A stretch of DNA of 64,000 nt from Amblyomma americanum. Lineage: Eukaryota > Arthropoda > Arachnida > Ixodida > Ixodidae. This document shows, one piece after another, positions 11,201-22,050 of this stretch (position 1 is the stretch's first letter; each line of letters opens with the position of its first letter). A program made the position numbers and the translations under genes. The notes beneath the pieces were generated by a model. That model was not told the DNA's origin. It made no database searches and worked only from the letters and a program-made list of their open reading frames with translations. The stretch is taken from positions 51,176,272 to 51,240,271 of the forward strand of contig NC_135500.1 in the NCBI RefSeq assembly GCF_052857255.1, written 5' to 3'.

Positions 11201-11270
11201 AATGCCTTATGCCATGGCGCTCTATGGCGAAAAGCAGCTCATGGCAGCTCTTGCGCTATAAAAATTCATG

Positions 11271-11563
11271 CCCCGCCGCGGTGGCTCAGTGGTTAGGGCG
11301 CTCGACTACTGATCCGGGTTCGAACCCTACCGCGGCGGCTGCGTTTTTATGGAGGAAAAACGCTAAGGCGCCCGTGTGCTGTGCGATGTCAGTGCACGTT
11401 AAAGATCCCCAGGTGGTCGAAATTATTCCGGAGCCCTCCACTACGGACCTATTTGTTCCTCTCTTCTTTCACTCCCTTCTTTATCCCTTCCCCTACGGCG
11501 CGGTTCAGGTGTCCAACGATATATGAGACAGATACTGCGCCATTTCCTTTCCACCAAAAACCA

Positions 11564-11605
<42 letters not shown>

Positions 11606-11613
11606 ATAAAAAT
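11271..11613 (+). mobile_element. Ruka-type tick SINE, nearly full length
   Basis: Head with A box (TGGCTCAGTGG) and B box (GGTTCGAACCC), body with the markers TTAAAGATCCCCAGG and GAAATTATTCCGGAGC, a pyrimidine-rich part, GTGTCCAACGATATATGAG, and an ATT/TTA-repeat tail (about 11565-11607). The head lacks a few bases between the boxes (GATCCGG joins directly to GTTCGAA). Transcription would be by RNA polymerase III and movement would need a LINE in trans. Confidence 0.9.
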
Positions 11614-11772
11614 TCATCATCATATTTTATCCTTTTTACATGTGCGCTGGTCTTTCCATGAGAGGTGAGCCCCTCATGATCATCGGTGTCGACGCGAATA
11701 ATAAGACTGGCAGGAAGAACACCCGGGGGGAATTTTCGCAAGTCATTTTCAGGTTGCTTAACTAAGACTCCC

Positions 11773-12075
11773 GCAGCGAGGCAGCAAAGGACGCTTTCTT
11801 CACCAAGCAACTTCTTTCCTTGCTTATTCAGATACAACCCGGCAAGGACCGATTTTCCACTCGCGTCTACGACTGCCCTTTGACTGCATCAGATAGCGAG
11901 GCCAAGAACGTCGGACTATCATCGCCTAACGAGGGGCGTGGCCCTGCATGACAGCTACCACGTGGTCACCTCAAGACTACAAAAGCTGGGAACATTGGTG
12001 CATTTAGGCACTTGGCAGCAGCGAGGAAGCAAAGGACGCTTTCTTCACCAAGCAACTTCTTTTCTTGCCTATTGA
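11773..12075 (+). repeat. Direct repeat in LINE 5' region
   Basis: About 60 bp are repeated at 11773-11832 and 12016-12075 (both contain AAAGGACGCTTTCTTCACCA and AAGCAACTTCTTT). The distance is 243 bp. This looks like tandem 5' UTR units, as in LINEs that stack promoter monomers. The second copy ends about 10 bp before ORF1. Confidence 0.7.
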
Positions 12076-12084
12076 GGTTAGACA

Positions 12085-12960
12085 TTGATTTTTATGGTTC
12101 TTTCTTTAAGTGGCATACTGCTGCTTTCGCTGCTGCCAGTGTTGTTTTTGTCATTCCTGTTTGCTTGTCTTTACAGTAACATGAAAACGCGTTTTGAGGA
12201 CCTCAGGGAAGAGTTAAAGAAAGAAATGAAAGAATGTCAGAGCAAGGTTGAGCGAGACGCCGACAAGAACTGAGGAAGATTAAGGAAAGTCTTCAGTTCT
12301 TCAACAACAGTTTTGAAGAGGCTAAAGCTAAAAACGAAGCCCTAGAGAAGGAGAATGCAGCATTGAAAGAGGAAAACGAGGCCCTGTGGAAAGAATATGA
12401 CAACATAAAAAAGCAACTAGAGGAGCACGATCTAAGGACCGTAGCAGGACAACAGTACTCTAGAAACTGCAATGTCGAAATGAAAGGTATTTTGCAGGAG
12501 CAGAATGAGGATGTTACAAGCACTATGCAAGTTTGCGACATTGCTAGACATGACAATAACGCCTGATGACATTGACGCTTGCCACAGAGTAAAGGCTCGC
12601 AATAACACAACTTTTCCAAACATTGTTGTTAAACTGGAAAGCCGATCGCAATGCAGTCTGCTTCTGCAGAAGGCCAAAAAACTCGACTTTCAATGGATGA
12701 CACTGGACATTCATCAAATAACGCATTTTCATCAATGAGCACCTCTGCCCCGCCCTAAAGGTGCTATTAGGTAAAACTGTTAAAAAAAAGGCTTGCAACT
12801 GGAAATTTGTCTGGGTTAAGGTTGGCAAAATCTTTGCTCGTAATGAAGAAAGTCAAACGTGCTGCATGTGCAGTGTGAGCGTGATATTGATAAGCGTGCC
12901 TAATGTGTGCCTACCTGATCTCGTGCTGTGTTTCTGCATCCCGAAATGGCGATAACACCT
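12085..12960 (+). pseudogene. LINE ORF1 protein (broken)
   Basis: Starts MIFMVLSLSG with a strongly hydrophobic stretch of about 30 residues, then a charged coiled coil (FEDLREELKKEMKE). The first frame stops at 12271. The coiled coil continues in another frame (EALEKENAALKEENEALWKE), followed by a third piece with IDACHRVKARNNTTFPNIVV, typical of L1-type ORF1p RNA-binding domains, and WKFVWVKVGKIFA near the end. At least two frameshifts. The role is RNA binding and chaperone for the LINE. The hydrophobic N-terminus is unusual (see findings). Confidence 0.65.
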
Positions 12961-12969
12961 GTAGAACGT

Positions 12970-15215
12970 AACTCAATTTTTTGCCCCCATGGTCAAAAGT
13001 CTCACGTGTTTTCACTTAAACATACGGTCGGCGCAAAACAAAGAGGATCAATTAACCGCTCTTCTGAACAGTTATAGTTTTTAGTTGGACGTAATAATGC
13101 TTACCAAAACTTGATTTAGACCTGACTCGGACGTCTTGACGGATGCAGATTGCAACACTTTTTTTCCAAACCGACCAATCAAACGCGGTGGTGGTGTGCT
13201 CATGCATGTAAAACGACCACTTCACTGTGAATTACTTGAAGAATTTTCTGTTACCACGTTTAGCACTGAGTGTCTTGCTGTAACATGTAAAAAATATCTG
13301 CTGTAACATGTCAAAAATATCTGCTTGGAGTAATGTACCGCCCACCATAGGGTAACGTCTCTAGTTTTCTCCGTCTCATTGATAGGATACTTAATTATAT
13401 AAAGGAAAATGAGCTCATTCTTATCATCGGAGGTGATCTTAATATTGACATGCTAACTCCAACTACATTACATCATAACTTTGAAACATTCCTTGACTCG
13501 CATGTATTAAACAACCTAATTGAAACAGCTACACACGTGACACCAAACAGCAACACATTGATAGATCTATTTATAACCATGAAGCTATACAAAATACCAC
13601 CTTCGGTGTTCTTGCTTCACATATCTGTGACCACATTCCAATTTTCCTATTTAGTCGGACGACACCTAAAGACAGGCGGAAGAACCCAGGCGTTAGCCCA
13701 AAAATGTAGAACATAAACAATAATACATTAGAAAAATTTTGCACTATTCTCCTAGGAACAAACTGGGATGTCGTATATAGCTCAGAAACCTCTGATGAAG
13801 CGTATAATAATTTCTTGTCTCCATTTCTAAACGCGCATCTCGTATCATTTATTTCAGTCTTTAAGAAAAAACCAAGATCTCAGAAACCCTGGATATCGAA
13901 ATAATGTCTTAAAATGATGCGAACGAAAGATAAATTGCTCAAGAAGTTCATAACCACACGACACACAAATGACTGGGAGATATTTAAACGCCCCAGAACC
14001 AAAACGAATGCTCTTATGCGAAAAAAGAAGCGAGAATACATTTACGATCTTTTTCAGCCAGAGTGCAACTCTAAACAGGATGTTCTCTGGAAAAACAAAA
14101 ATAAGATCCTATACCGTTCTTCTACATATCATGGCCTTAGCGAATTAACAATAAACGACTCTCTGGTTTCTAGGATTGTGTGGGCGGAGGCTTTAAATAA
14201 TCATTTTGTTAATTTAGTTTCCAGTTCATATCATCCTGAGGCTATAAATGAAATCAATAGGAACAATGAGAGTTTGTACTTGAGTCTCACAAATGAGAGT
14301 GAGATTCATACACCATTCATTTCTGTGAACAATAGCACTGTTCGTGATATCGATGACATACAAATTAAGCTGGTGAAATATGTTTTAGATTCAATTTTAC
14401 TACCTCTTTTATTTATATATAATTTGGTTCTTTCCAAAAGAAACGTTCCTAAAAAATGCAGGTGTCAAAAGTAGGGTGATTAAAACAACTTGTCGAACTA
14501 CCGTCCGATATTTATACTACCTGTTTTTTCTAAGGTCTTAGAAAAGTTAATACAACCTAGAATAATTAAATTTGCAGAAAAATCTAATCTAATTAGTTCC
14601 GTACATAATGTTTTTCGTACAGGCCGATGCTCTGAACTGGCCCTCCTGGCACAGAAATAATTTATTCTGAAAGGCTTTGAAAACAAAGAGATGGTTGCTG
14701 ATGTATTCATTTACTACTCCAAAGCGTTCGACCGCTTAAATCATCAGACTTTACTAAAAAAGTTAGAAACATATAGAATTCGAGGTATACCCCTAGACTT
14801 AATACGTTCGTACCCGGAGGATTCCAATTCTCCAATTCTCCCTACCGCCGAAAATTAAGCTACATATCTATAACTCGTTATTCTTGTCTCAACTAAACTA
14901 CTGTTTCCTTGTGTGAGGTACTACTGGACAAACAAATTTAAATCGAGTATATGCACTACAAAAAAGGCTATTTGACATATAGCTTGAAAAGACTACTACG
15001 CTCATACTGCGCCGATTTTTCAGAACTTTAAAGTAATGTCAGTACACTATCTCTACTCGTATAACTTAGCAGTTCGCTAAAAACAGCACATAATTACCTC
15101 TGAGAGTACTATGTCTTCGATCGCCAATCTTACAACACTTACATTAACATATCCTTCGCGTTCTGCTGATAACTGGGTGGTACCTTTCGTAAGAACGACG
15201 CTTGGCCAGCAAATG
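12970..15215 (+). pseudogene. LINE ORF2: endonuclease and partial RT (broken)
   Basis: Endonuclease pieces: RGGGVLMHV (13185-13211), GGDLNIDML (Asn block, 13430-13455), LIETATHVTPNSNTLIDLFI (13516-13575). Linker 13914-14474 (186 codons open). RT starts with LSNYRPIFILPVFSKVLEKL (a shift after 14474), then VADVFIYYSKAFDRLNHQ. The active-site blocks that should follow are deleted. The C-terminus resumes with FLVWGTTGQTNLNRVYALQK-like sequence and ends around NWVVPFVRTTLGQQMLAHTV (15173-15232). Frames change several times. Not functional. Confidence 0.7.
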
Positions 15216-15239
15216 CTTGCACATACAGTAAATTCAAAG

Positions 15240-15681
15240 ATGGTTCTTTGCGTTTCTTTGGAGGGGCACATGACCTATCCAAACGTGAATTCGACGGTGT
15301 TGAAAAAGCGGACGATGATTGATGCCAGATGATGGAGACAAAGAGAAAATATATTTACAGGATGTACATTGGCAAACTGCGTTACAAGTTGAGTCACACA
15401 GACAGTCAAAGTGTAACTTAAAATAAAATATCTCATACAGAGAAACTCGGCAAGACCTTACTCATCGACCCGAGGTTAGAGTCTAGGTCTGTAGAATTAC
15501 GTGCCACTGCACGGAGCCTCTATCTCACCTAGACAAGACTGCCCTTGGAGCTTGGCTAAAAAGAAAAAAGAAACATACAGAAAACATTCTGAAAACCCTC
15601 TCCCCGTGGGGGAATTCTCGCCCTTATTGCTTGGTGGTTTCCTCTCCCCTGCCGCACCCGCGCGTCGCCTCTCGAATAATA
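15240..15681. other. Unclassified; no feature recognised
   Basis: Between the LINE end and the SINE cluster. It contains AATAAAATATCTC near 15423 and A-rich pieces but no motif I can assign. It could be part of another element's terminal region. Confidence 0.35.
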
Positions 15682-16253
15682 ATAATTGGTTTTGGGGGGA
15701 AAGGAAATGGCGCAGTATCTGTCTCATATATCGTTGGACACCTGAACCGCGCCGTAAGGGAAGGGATAAAGGAGGGAATAATAATAATAAATAATAATTG
15801 GTTTTTGGTGGAAAGGAAATGGCGCAGTATCTGTCTCATATATCGTTGGACACCTGAACCGCGCCGTAAGGGAAGGGATAAAGGAGGGAGTGAAAGAAGA
15901 GAGGAACAGATAGGTCCGTAGTGGAGGGCTCCGGAATAATTTCGACCACCTGGGGATCTTTAACGTGCACTGACATCGCACAGCACACGGGCGCCTTAGC
16001 GTTTTTCCTCCATAAAAACGCAGCCGCCGCGGTCGGGTTCGAACCGGGGAACTCCGGATCAGTAGTCGAGCGCCCTAACCACTGAGCCACCGCGGCGGGG
16101 CATATAGGAGGGAGTGAAAGAAGAAAGGAATTATAGGTGCCGTAGTGGAGGGCTCCGGAATAATTTCGACCACCTGGGGATCTTTAACGTGCACTCACAT
16201 CGCACAGCACACGGGCGCCTTAGCGTTTTTCCTCCATAAAAACGCAGCCGCCT
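15682..16253 (-). mobile_element. Ruka-type SINE A, split by SINE B
   Basis: Minus-strand SINE in two pieces. 15682-15778 is the tail side (AATAATAATTGG to GGATAAAGGAGGGA). 16103-16253 is the body (GGAGGGAGTGAAAGAAG to CGCAGCCGCC). The tRNA head is missing, so it is 5'-truncated. SINE B sits between the pieces. The SINE A sequence AGGAGGGA occurs on both sides of B, as expected for a target duplication. Confidence 0.85.
15779..16102 (-). mobile_element. Ruka-type SINE B, full length, inserted in SINE A
   Basis: Complete minus-strand copy from the AATAAT tail (15779) to the head (CCACTGAGCCACCGCGGCGGGG, complement of the A box). The B box complement GGGTTCGAACC is at about 16036. It is flanked by AGGAGGGA on both sides. 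It is therefore younger than SINE A. Confidence 0.88.
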
Positions 16254-16800
16254 CTAGAAGGATGAAATGTTTTTTTAAGCTAATTGGCGGGACCACTAAT
16301 CCACTGGCTCGCCGCAAGAATGTCAGACGGCGGAGAACCGCGACGCGTCAGTACCGTCGAGAATGCCGAAAAAAAAGAAAAAAAGGGGCCCATCGCGGAA
16401 TGCGAGGTGGTTCGCATTCTGCCGCAGTAGGAATGCTGCTTAAGACCAAGCTGCACCACATGCTCGTTGTGTGCGCCTCGCATGCTTTCCTGCTGCGCTA
16501 AACAAAGCCAGGTGTCTTCGGCCGTCACAGCGGTGCTGTCAAGCAGCCAGTGCCTCCTGCGCCTTTGCCACTGCTTGCGGGGGGGGGGGGGGGGGGGGGA
16601 GTCACGCGGATAGGGGGGGGGGGGGGGGGCTTCACTGAGAGCTCTCCACGTAGACCGGAGGCCCGCAGTGACCGCAAGCTAAGAGAATAAAAAAAATGTA
16701 CACGTTGATGCAGTGCGGCCTTACACATACTCTGCCAACTCTGTTCAATATTTTCGCAAAATAAACTTATTATTGAAAATGTAAATAACAAAAGAATACA
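16254..16800. other. Unclassified, with two poly-G runs
   Basis: No gene recognised. It contains a small inverted repeat (AATGCGAGGTGGTTCGCATT, near 16398-16417) and G runs at 16579-16599 and 16613-16629. The G runs could form G-quadruplexes or simply be slippage products. Confidence 0.5.
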
Positions 16801-17156
16801 TTTAATCTTTCTCTCGCAAATGTAATTTTGCTGGTTTTCGTGAGGTGTGTCTCTCCTGTGTCTTTTGTATTTTTTGCGGGTTTGTTGCTATGTACGATTG
16901 CTGTCATTCGCTGATCATGTTTATCATTCATGTTGTGCCTTTACCTATAAGCACAATAAGACTGAAATATGCGTAGTAAGAGCTGCAATGTTTGTAAATG
17001 TTCTGGGATGTACTGCCTGAATTGTAAGTGCACCAAATGTTATTACCGACACCTCGCTGTTCTGCCATGTAATGGGGCCCTAGCTCCGTCAAGCGATTAA
17101 CGTTCTCTTTTTGTCTCGGGTCCCTCATTTCGTATTGAAATGAAAATAAACTTCAA
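16800..17156 (+). mobile_element. Possible LINE 3' UTR
   Basis: A T-rich stretch without coding sense that ends GAAATGAAAATAAACTTCAA at about 17137-17156. This resembles a CR1-like LINE 3' end with a polyadenylation signal. No ORF2 part remains in front of it, so the call rests on the tail alone. Confidence 0.35.
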
Positions 17157-17582
17157 ACTGCGCTGCACTAGCCACTAAAACTTCGCGAAACCATTCTTTG
17201 TTTCCTTTCAGTCCCGGCGCTGATAAATAGCGGCCGTGGTGTTCTGATCATAGCACGAGAACTCGGGTTGGATTCCCTGCTTCGGAAGCAGTATTTCTGA
17301 TGTAGGCGAAATGCGGAAACGACCTCTAGATTTGTGTGCACTGAACTGAGCCCAATGTGGCGAAAGATAACCGTGCTCTGCACACAGCGGGCCTCATCTC
17401 TTCCCAGAGTCCGCGCGTTACGTCAAGCAGTGTTTGAATGAACGCGCGGGCTCTCTCGCCGAAATGAGGCAGCACGCGCGTTGAGGCTGACAGCTCGTCT
17501 TTAAGGATGGATGGATGGATGGAAAACTTTATTTAGCAAGCGAGTTTGGACCGTGCAAGGTCTCAGGGCCACCGCACAGCCC

Positions 17583-19034
17583 TCACATTACGCGCATGTG
17601 TCCAGGCCACGTAGGGCCGTGGCACTGGCACCCCGGTTCACACAGCGAAGTTGCGTGTCCGGGTCCTGCGACGCAAGGAGGGCCTCCCATTCCTCCCATG
17701 TACCGATGGCGGGCTGTCCCTGCGGGGGAGGATCGGCAGGGCAGCCGAAGAGGATGTGGTCCAGGGTGGCGTGCGGAGCTCCGCAAAGAGTGCACTCTGG
17801 GGAAACATGGCGGAAGTAGGAGAGACGCTGAGGGGTAGGAAGAGTTCGGGTCTGGAGTCGCCTCCAGAGGATTTGTTGGGAGTGGGATAGGTGGGGGTTG
17901 GGAGGGGGATAGAGTCGACGGGCAAGGCGTGCTTGTTGAGTTAGTTCTGAAAACGTGTGTGCCCGCTCCCTCGAGAAATCCCGGCTGGGGTCGCCATTTG
18001 CCCGGCAAATAAGTCCTCGGGCCTATGTTATCGGCGGCCTCATTTCCGGGATTGCCAGAGTGAGCCGGCACCCACACGAGCTCAATACGCCTATCGGGAT
18101 TTAGGGTGCACATTCTCAATATCTGCCACGCGGGGGGATGGACGCGTCCGCGGGCGAAGCTAAGAACGGGTGTTTTGGAATCGCTAAGTATATAAGCCGC
18201 ATTGGTTTGGGCAATGGTTATTGCTATAGCTGCTTCCTCTGCTTCTTCCGGGGTACAAGGGGGGTCTATGAAATGGGTAAATGGGGGGGCTGCTGGATGG
18301 TAAGCCACAGCTACTGAACGGTCTGGACCACACGCGGCGTCCACCCAGAGCACATCCTCTGAAGTGCCATATTCTTTATGGAGAGCTTTGGCTCGCGCGA
18401 CGCGGCGGGATTGATGGTAATCAGGGTGGACATTCTTAGGAAGGGGTTTCAGGATAAGCGCGGTGTGTATGGCGCGAGGGAGAGAGATGAAGTCTGTCGT
18501 GTGTGCCGGTATGCGAATTCCCAGAGTATCCAGTATATATCGTCCGGTTTCCGTGCCAGCCAGACGAAGGTACTGTGTGTAGCGATGTGCATCTATATGT
18601 TCTTGTATAGTGTTGTGCATTCCTAATTTGAAGAGCCTGTCCGTGCTAGTGCTCTTTGGTAGGATTAGCGCTGCTTTGGTAGCCATGCGGATTAGAGCAT
18701 TGATCTTGTCTTTATCCGCACAGGAGAGGTGCAGGTAAGAAGTGGCGTAAAGAATGCGGCTAAGCACAAAGGCATACAGCACCTTGAGATTGTCTGCTTC
18801 GTCTAGACCGGCTCGTGAATGTGAAACCCTTCTAAGAAGATGGATGACGGAGTAAGTGGACTGTTTTAGTGCTTTCAGGGTAAGGTTGTTTTCCCCCGTG
18901 TCCTGTAAATGCAGGCCAAGAATGCGGAGGGTAGGTGTTTGCGGTATGGGAGTGTCATGCATGTAGATCGTGATGGGGGAGGTAGGGACGCGCCGCGGGC
19001 GGATAGGAGGAGTGCTGACTTTGTGGGGGAGCAT
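17583..19034 (-). pseudogene. LINE ORF2: RT thumb, RNase H and C-terminus
   Basis: Open for 483 codons. It starts inside the RT C-terminal region (TLRILGLHLQDTGEN; LKVLYAFVLSRILYATSYL). RNase H follows, with DVLWVDAACGPDRSVAVAYH (first Asp), CTPEEAEEAAIAI (Glu), AAYILSDSKTPVL (second Asp) and ELVWVPAHSGNPGNEAAD (His and last Asp). All four acidic positions appear present. The last about 130 residues are Pro/Ser-rich in this frame and do not show the knuckle expected there, so a further frame change near 17950 is likely. The first part overlaps the RT piece in another frame. Confidence 0.8.
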
Positions 19035-20325
19035 TCAAGCCCAATGTTTGCCGCGTGAGTAGCTATAGTTGTGGCGGCTTCCTGAAGGGTCGATTCTATG
19101 TCGCCATCCGAGCCGTATGTGGTCCAAACCGTTATATCATCCGCGTAAAGTGTGTGTCCTAAGTGCGGAATGCGGCTGAGAGCCTTGGCCAGGGGGATGA
19201 GGGTGCGGTTGAAGAGGAAGGGAGATAACACTGCTCCTTGCGGCGTACCAACATTACCAAGTGTGAAGGGGGGGGGGGTCTGTATATCATCTATATGCAG
19301 TGAGGCTGTGCGACCGTTTAAGAAGGCCCGAATATAGTTGTAGGTCTTAAGCCCCAACTGCAGCTCTTGGATGCCCTGCAGGATGGCGCTGTACGTAACT
19401 TTGTCGAATGCTTTGGTGAGATCGACTGCCAGGATTGCTCTGGCGTGATGTAACATGTCATTGAGGATAGCGTGTGAAATCTGCAGTAGGGCGTCCTGTG
19501 CCGAGAGGTGGGCTCGAAATCCTACCATAGTATGGGGATATAGTCCATGGGATTCCATGTGTTGCGTGAGACGGGTGAGGATGACATGCACAAACAGTTT
19601 GCCCAAGCACGAAGTCAGCGAAATGGGACGTAGGTTTTGGGCGTTAATGGGCTTATTTGGTTTAGGAATGAAAATTATTTTCCCGTGCTTCCATTCAGCG
19701 GGTAGCGCCCCATTTCCCAGCACTCATTGAAGTAGTCGGTGAGAAGGGAAATTGAATGGTAACCTAGATTTCTGAGCATGACATTTGTGATTTGGTCCTC
19801 CCCAGGGGTTGAGTTTCGGAGCTTGATAAGGGCTGCTCTGACTTCAACCTCCATAATGGGGGCGTCGACGGAGGGTTGATCGGGGCCTACATAGTCGGGA
19901 TATGATACAGCTTGGCCCACAGTGGTATAAGTTGACTGTAGTTGGCGAAACAGTGCTTGATGATTTTGATGATTTATATGGGTAAGTCTTTTGAGTGTAA
20001 GCCGTGTTTGCTTTTTAGATTCAGTGGGGTCTATCATATGCCGTAGAAGATGCCAGGCCCTGGCGGAGGAGAGATTACCGCGTAATCCGTGACATAATTG
20101 GTGCCAGTTAGATTTACTGAGTGCGGCACTGTGCTCTTCTATTTGTTTCTGTAGTTGCGCTAATTGTAGCTTAAGTTTCCGATTTTGCTTCTGGGTTTTC
20201 CAGCGTGTGAGGGTACTGCTCTGAGCTTGGAGTAGGTGCGCTAAGCGACTGTCTGCAACGGGAGTCTCGGGTGTGGCGTCTAATGTTTGCGTGAATGCCT
20301 GGACATCGTGTTTCAGCTCTGTCAT
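18875..20325 (-). pseudogene. LINE ORF2: linker and reverse transcriptase
   Basis: Two open pieces. 20325-19675 holds the linker with a coiled-coil-like region (LKLQLAQLQKQIEEHSAAL) and the first RT block, STPGEDQITNVMLRNLGY. 19723-18875 holds AEWKHGKIIFIPKPNK, LRPISLTSCLGKLF, AILAVDLTKAFDKVTYSAI (first Asp), VGTPQGAVLSPFLFN and TLYADDITVW (catalytic DD). All RT core blocks and catalytic Asp residues are present. One frame change at about 19700 separates the pieces, and another near 19000 separates RT from RNase H. With only these few breaks it is a relatively young copy. Confidence 0.82.
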
Positions 20326-20400
20326 CCATGTGTGGAGGTTAAATGGGGATTCTAATGTTTTGGCCTCTCTGTTCTTCCGAAGATTATCCCAGCTGGTAAT

Positions 20401-21055
20401 TCAGACACGGTAGTTTTTAGCTTTTTTGGCGAAATCAAGCTGTATAGTTATGATATAATGATCACTGCCCAGGGCCTCATTTGTGTTTGTCCACACCGGT
20501 GTGGGAAGGTTGCGACCAAAAGTAACATCGGGGCTTGTGTCCGCAGTGACACTATTGCCGATTCTTGTAGGTGTGCTGAGATCATTATATATGGACAGGC
20601 CGTGCATCTGAAGGGTGTTGCACAATTCCGCTCCTCTCTTGTTAGTGCGTGTGTACCCCCAGTCTACATGTGCGCAGTTGAAATCCCCTAATATAATGAG
20701 GGGGTTCCTTTTTGCAACGTTGGAGGCGGCTTTAATTAGAGAGATTAAATCTGAGACCGGTTGCCTTGGAAGGAGGTAACAGTTGAGGATGAAGAGGGGA
20801 TGAGATCTGTGAGTGGAGGGGATTAATTCTAGAAATGTGTGAGCTACCGGCGAGGTTAGTACATGACAAGTGTATGGTACAAAATGTTGGAGATACGTGG
20901 TAACCCTGGGGTTTGGAGTGGTGTCAGAGGGTACCAGAGCGTATCCTGGCAGCGATAAATTTGTGCCAGCATCCTGAAGTGCTACTATATCAGGGGGTGT
21001 GGAGGAAGCAGAGAGGAGCTGCTGCAGGGGGTCTCATTTGCGACGAAACCCCCTG
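20401..21055 (-). pseudogene. LINE ORF2: APE-type endonuclease
   Basis: One open frame carries PPDIVALQDAGTNLSLPGYA (the ALQE/T block, with Asp in place of the usual catalytic Glu), NPLIILGDFNCAHVDWGY (GDFN block) and ALGSDHYIITI (SDH block). The Glu-to-Asp change and the stop at 20401 just after the SDH block would both harm function. The domain would nick target DNA for reverse transcription. Confidence 0.75.
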
Positions 21056-21085
21056 TAGTTCTATTGTAGGATGCTTAATTGGAGA

Positions 21086-22012
21086 TTATTGCCCGTCAAC
21101 TGGGCCATGCTGGAGGGTGGGGGGGCGGAGGATGGGAGCAGCTATGGGGTTGCTAGGTGGGATATGTGAAGACATTCCAGCAATTATTTGTGGAATTTGT
21201 TGGAGAATGACAGTGGTTACTTGACTGATAATAGTTTCTGTAAGCTTAGTGATGGCGGCTTCAATGTAATTTTGAGTCTGAGCCAGAATACTGGCTTCGA
21301 GCTGTTGGGCAAAGGTTTGTAATTTAGAATGCATGTCTGGAATGTCTTCTGGTCTGCGTTTCTTTTGTGGAGGGGGTGTGGAGGGTTGGGGTGTAGGTGA
21401 AGAGGTTTGGGGTGTTGGTGAAGGAGTGGGTGGAGAAACGGTAGGATGGATAGAATTAATGGCTGCCCTAAGATGCCTTACCTCTTCCCGCAGGAGAGCT
21501 ATCTCTTCCTCCCGCTGTGAGGTTTGGGGTGTACTGGTGGGTTTGGTCCAGGCTCGCTGGCGATCTTGATGAGGCACTAGCGGTGGAAGGTCCTTTGGCG
21601 TGGGCACTGGTTGCTTGGGTTTCAGCGCGGTCTGTCTACGAGGTAGAGGGGTCCTGGCTTTGCACGAGCCGGTACCGGTAAGGTGGGAACCACCACAAAG
21701 AATGCAGCTTGGTGTGCATGGGGTCTCTTGAGGGGTGTGCTTCTCGCCACACCGTGGGCAGAGTTCAGCCTTCGGGAGAGGGCACACGTCGTACCTGTGT
21801 CCAGGCTTCCTGCAGTTTGTGCAGGCATCGGGGCTACCCTTGTATTTGGTGCAGCGGTGTACCACACACATATATTTAATTGTGTGAGGCACGGAACCTG
21901 AGGCAAAAGTTATTAAGATGGACGCTGTTTTCCCCATGCGTCGGGCCGCTATAATGTTAGTGGTACAGTTAACCATGCTCTCAGCAGTTGCTCGTACGAA
22001 CCTAAGAATTCA
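21086..22012 (-). pseudogene. LINE ORF1 protein with zinc knuckles
   Basis: Open to a stop at 21086. The first in-frame Met (21976) lies inside the domain, since sense continues upstream (ATAES before it) to about 22012 where a stop appears. Three Cys/His units: CTNCRKPGHRYDVC, CPRCGEKH...C and CILCGGSHLTGTGSC, as in Gag-like ORF1 of I and R1 elements. A Pro-rich low-complexity stretch follows, then a helical C-terminus (TEAIISQVTTVILQQIP-like). It would bind the LINE RNA. The N-terminal third of the usual protein is missing or out of frame. Confidence 0.75.
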
Positions 22013-22050
22013 TAGGAACACCTAATTGCATTAATATGTTGGCACTGTGA

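Larger units (their letters stand above)
11680..15330 (+). mobile_element. Decayed CR1-like LINE with internal deletion
   Basis: A plus-strand non-LTR retrotransposon. It has a 5' region with a duplicated segment, ORF1 (coiled coil plus nucleic-acid-binding domain) from 12085, endonuclease from about 12970, RT N-terminal half to about 14850, then a jump directly to the ORF2 C-terminus (KLHIYNSLFLSQLNYC, 14866 onward). The core RT blocks, including the catalytic YADD, are absent, so several hundred bp were deleted at about 14850-14866. No RNase H is present. The 3' end is not sharply visible. Confidence 0.75.
17507..22050 (-). mobile_element. I-group LINE with RNase H, about 4.5 kb
   Basis: Minus-strand LINE with nearly all parts: ORF1 with three Cys-rich knuckles (22012-21086), endonuclease (21055-20401), RT (20325-18875), RNase H and C-terminus (19034-17583). 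The 3' end is AATAAAGTTTTCCATCC followed by a CCAT repeat (plus strand 17507-17530, GGAT units). ORF2 has a stop at 20401 and frame changes near 19700 and 19000, so it is inactive but well preserved. The 5' end is ragged near 22050, where ORF1 sense runs into a frame change. Confidence 0.85.

Noticed and set aside
16398..16417. Small inverted repeat AATGCGAGGTGGTTCGCATT as an operator
   Set aside because: Stem of only 7-8 bp in unclassified DNA; easily chance.
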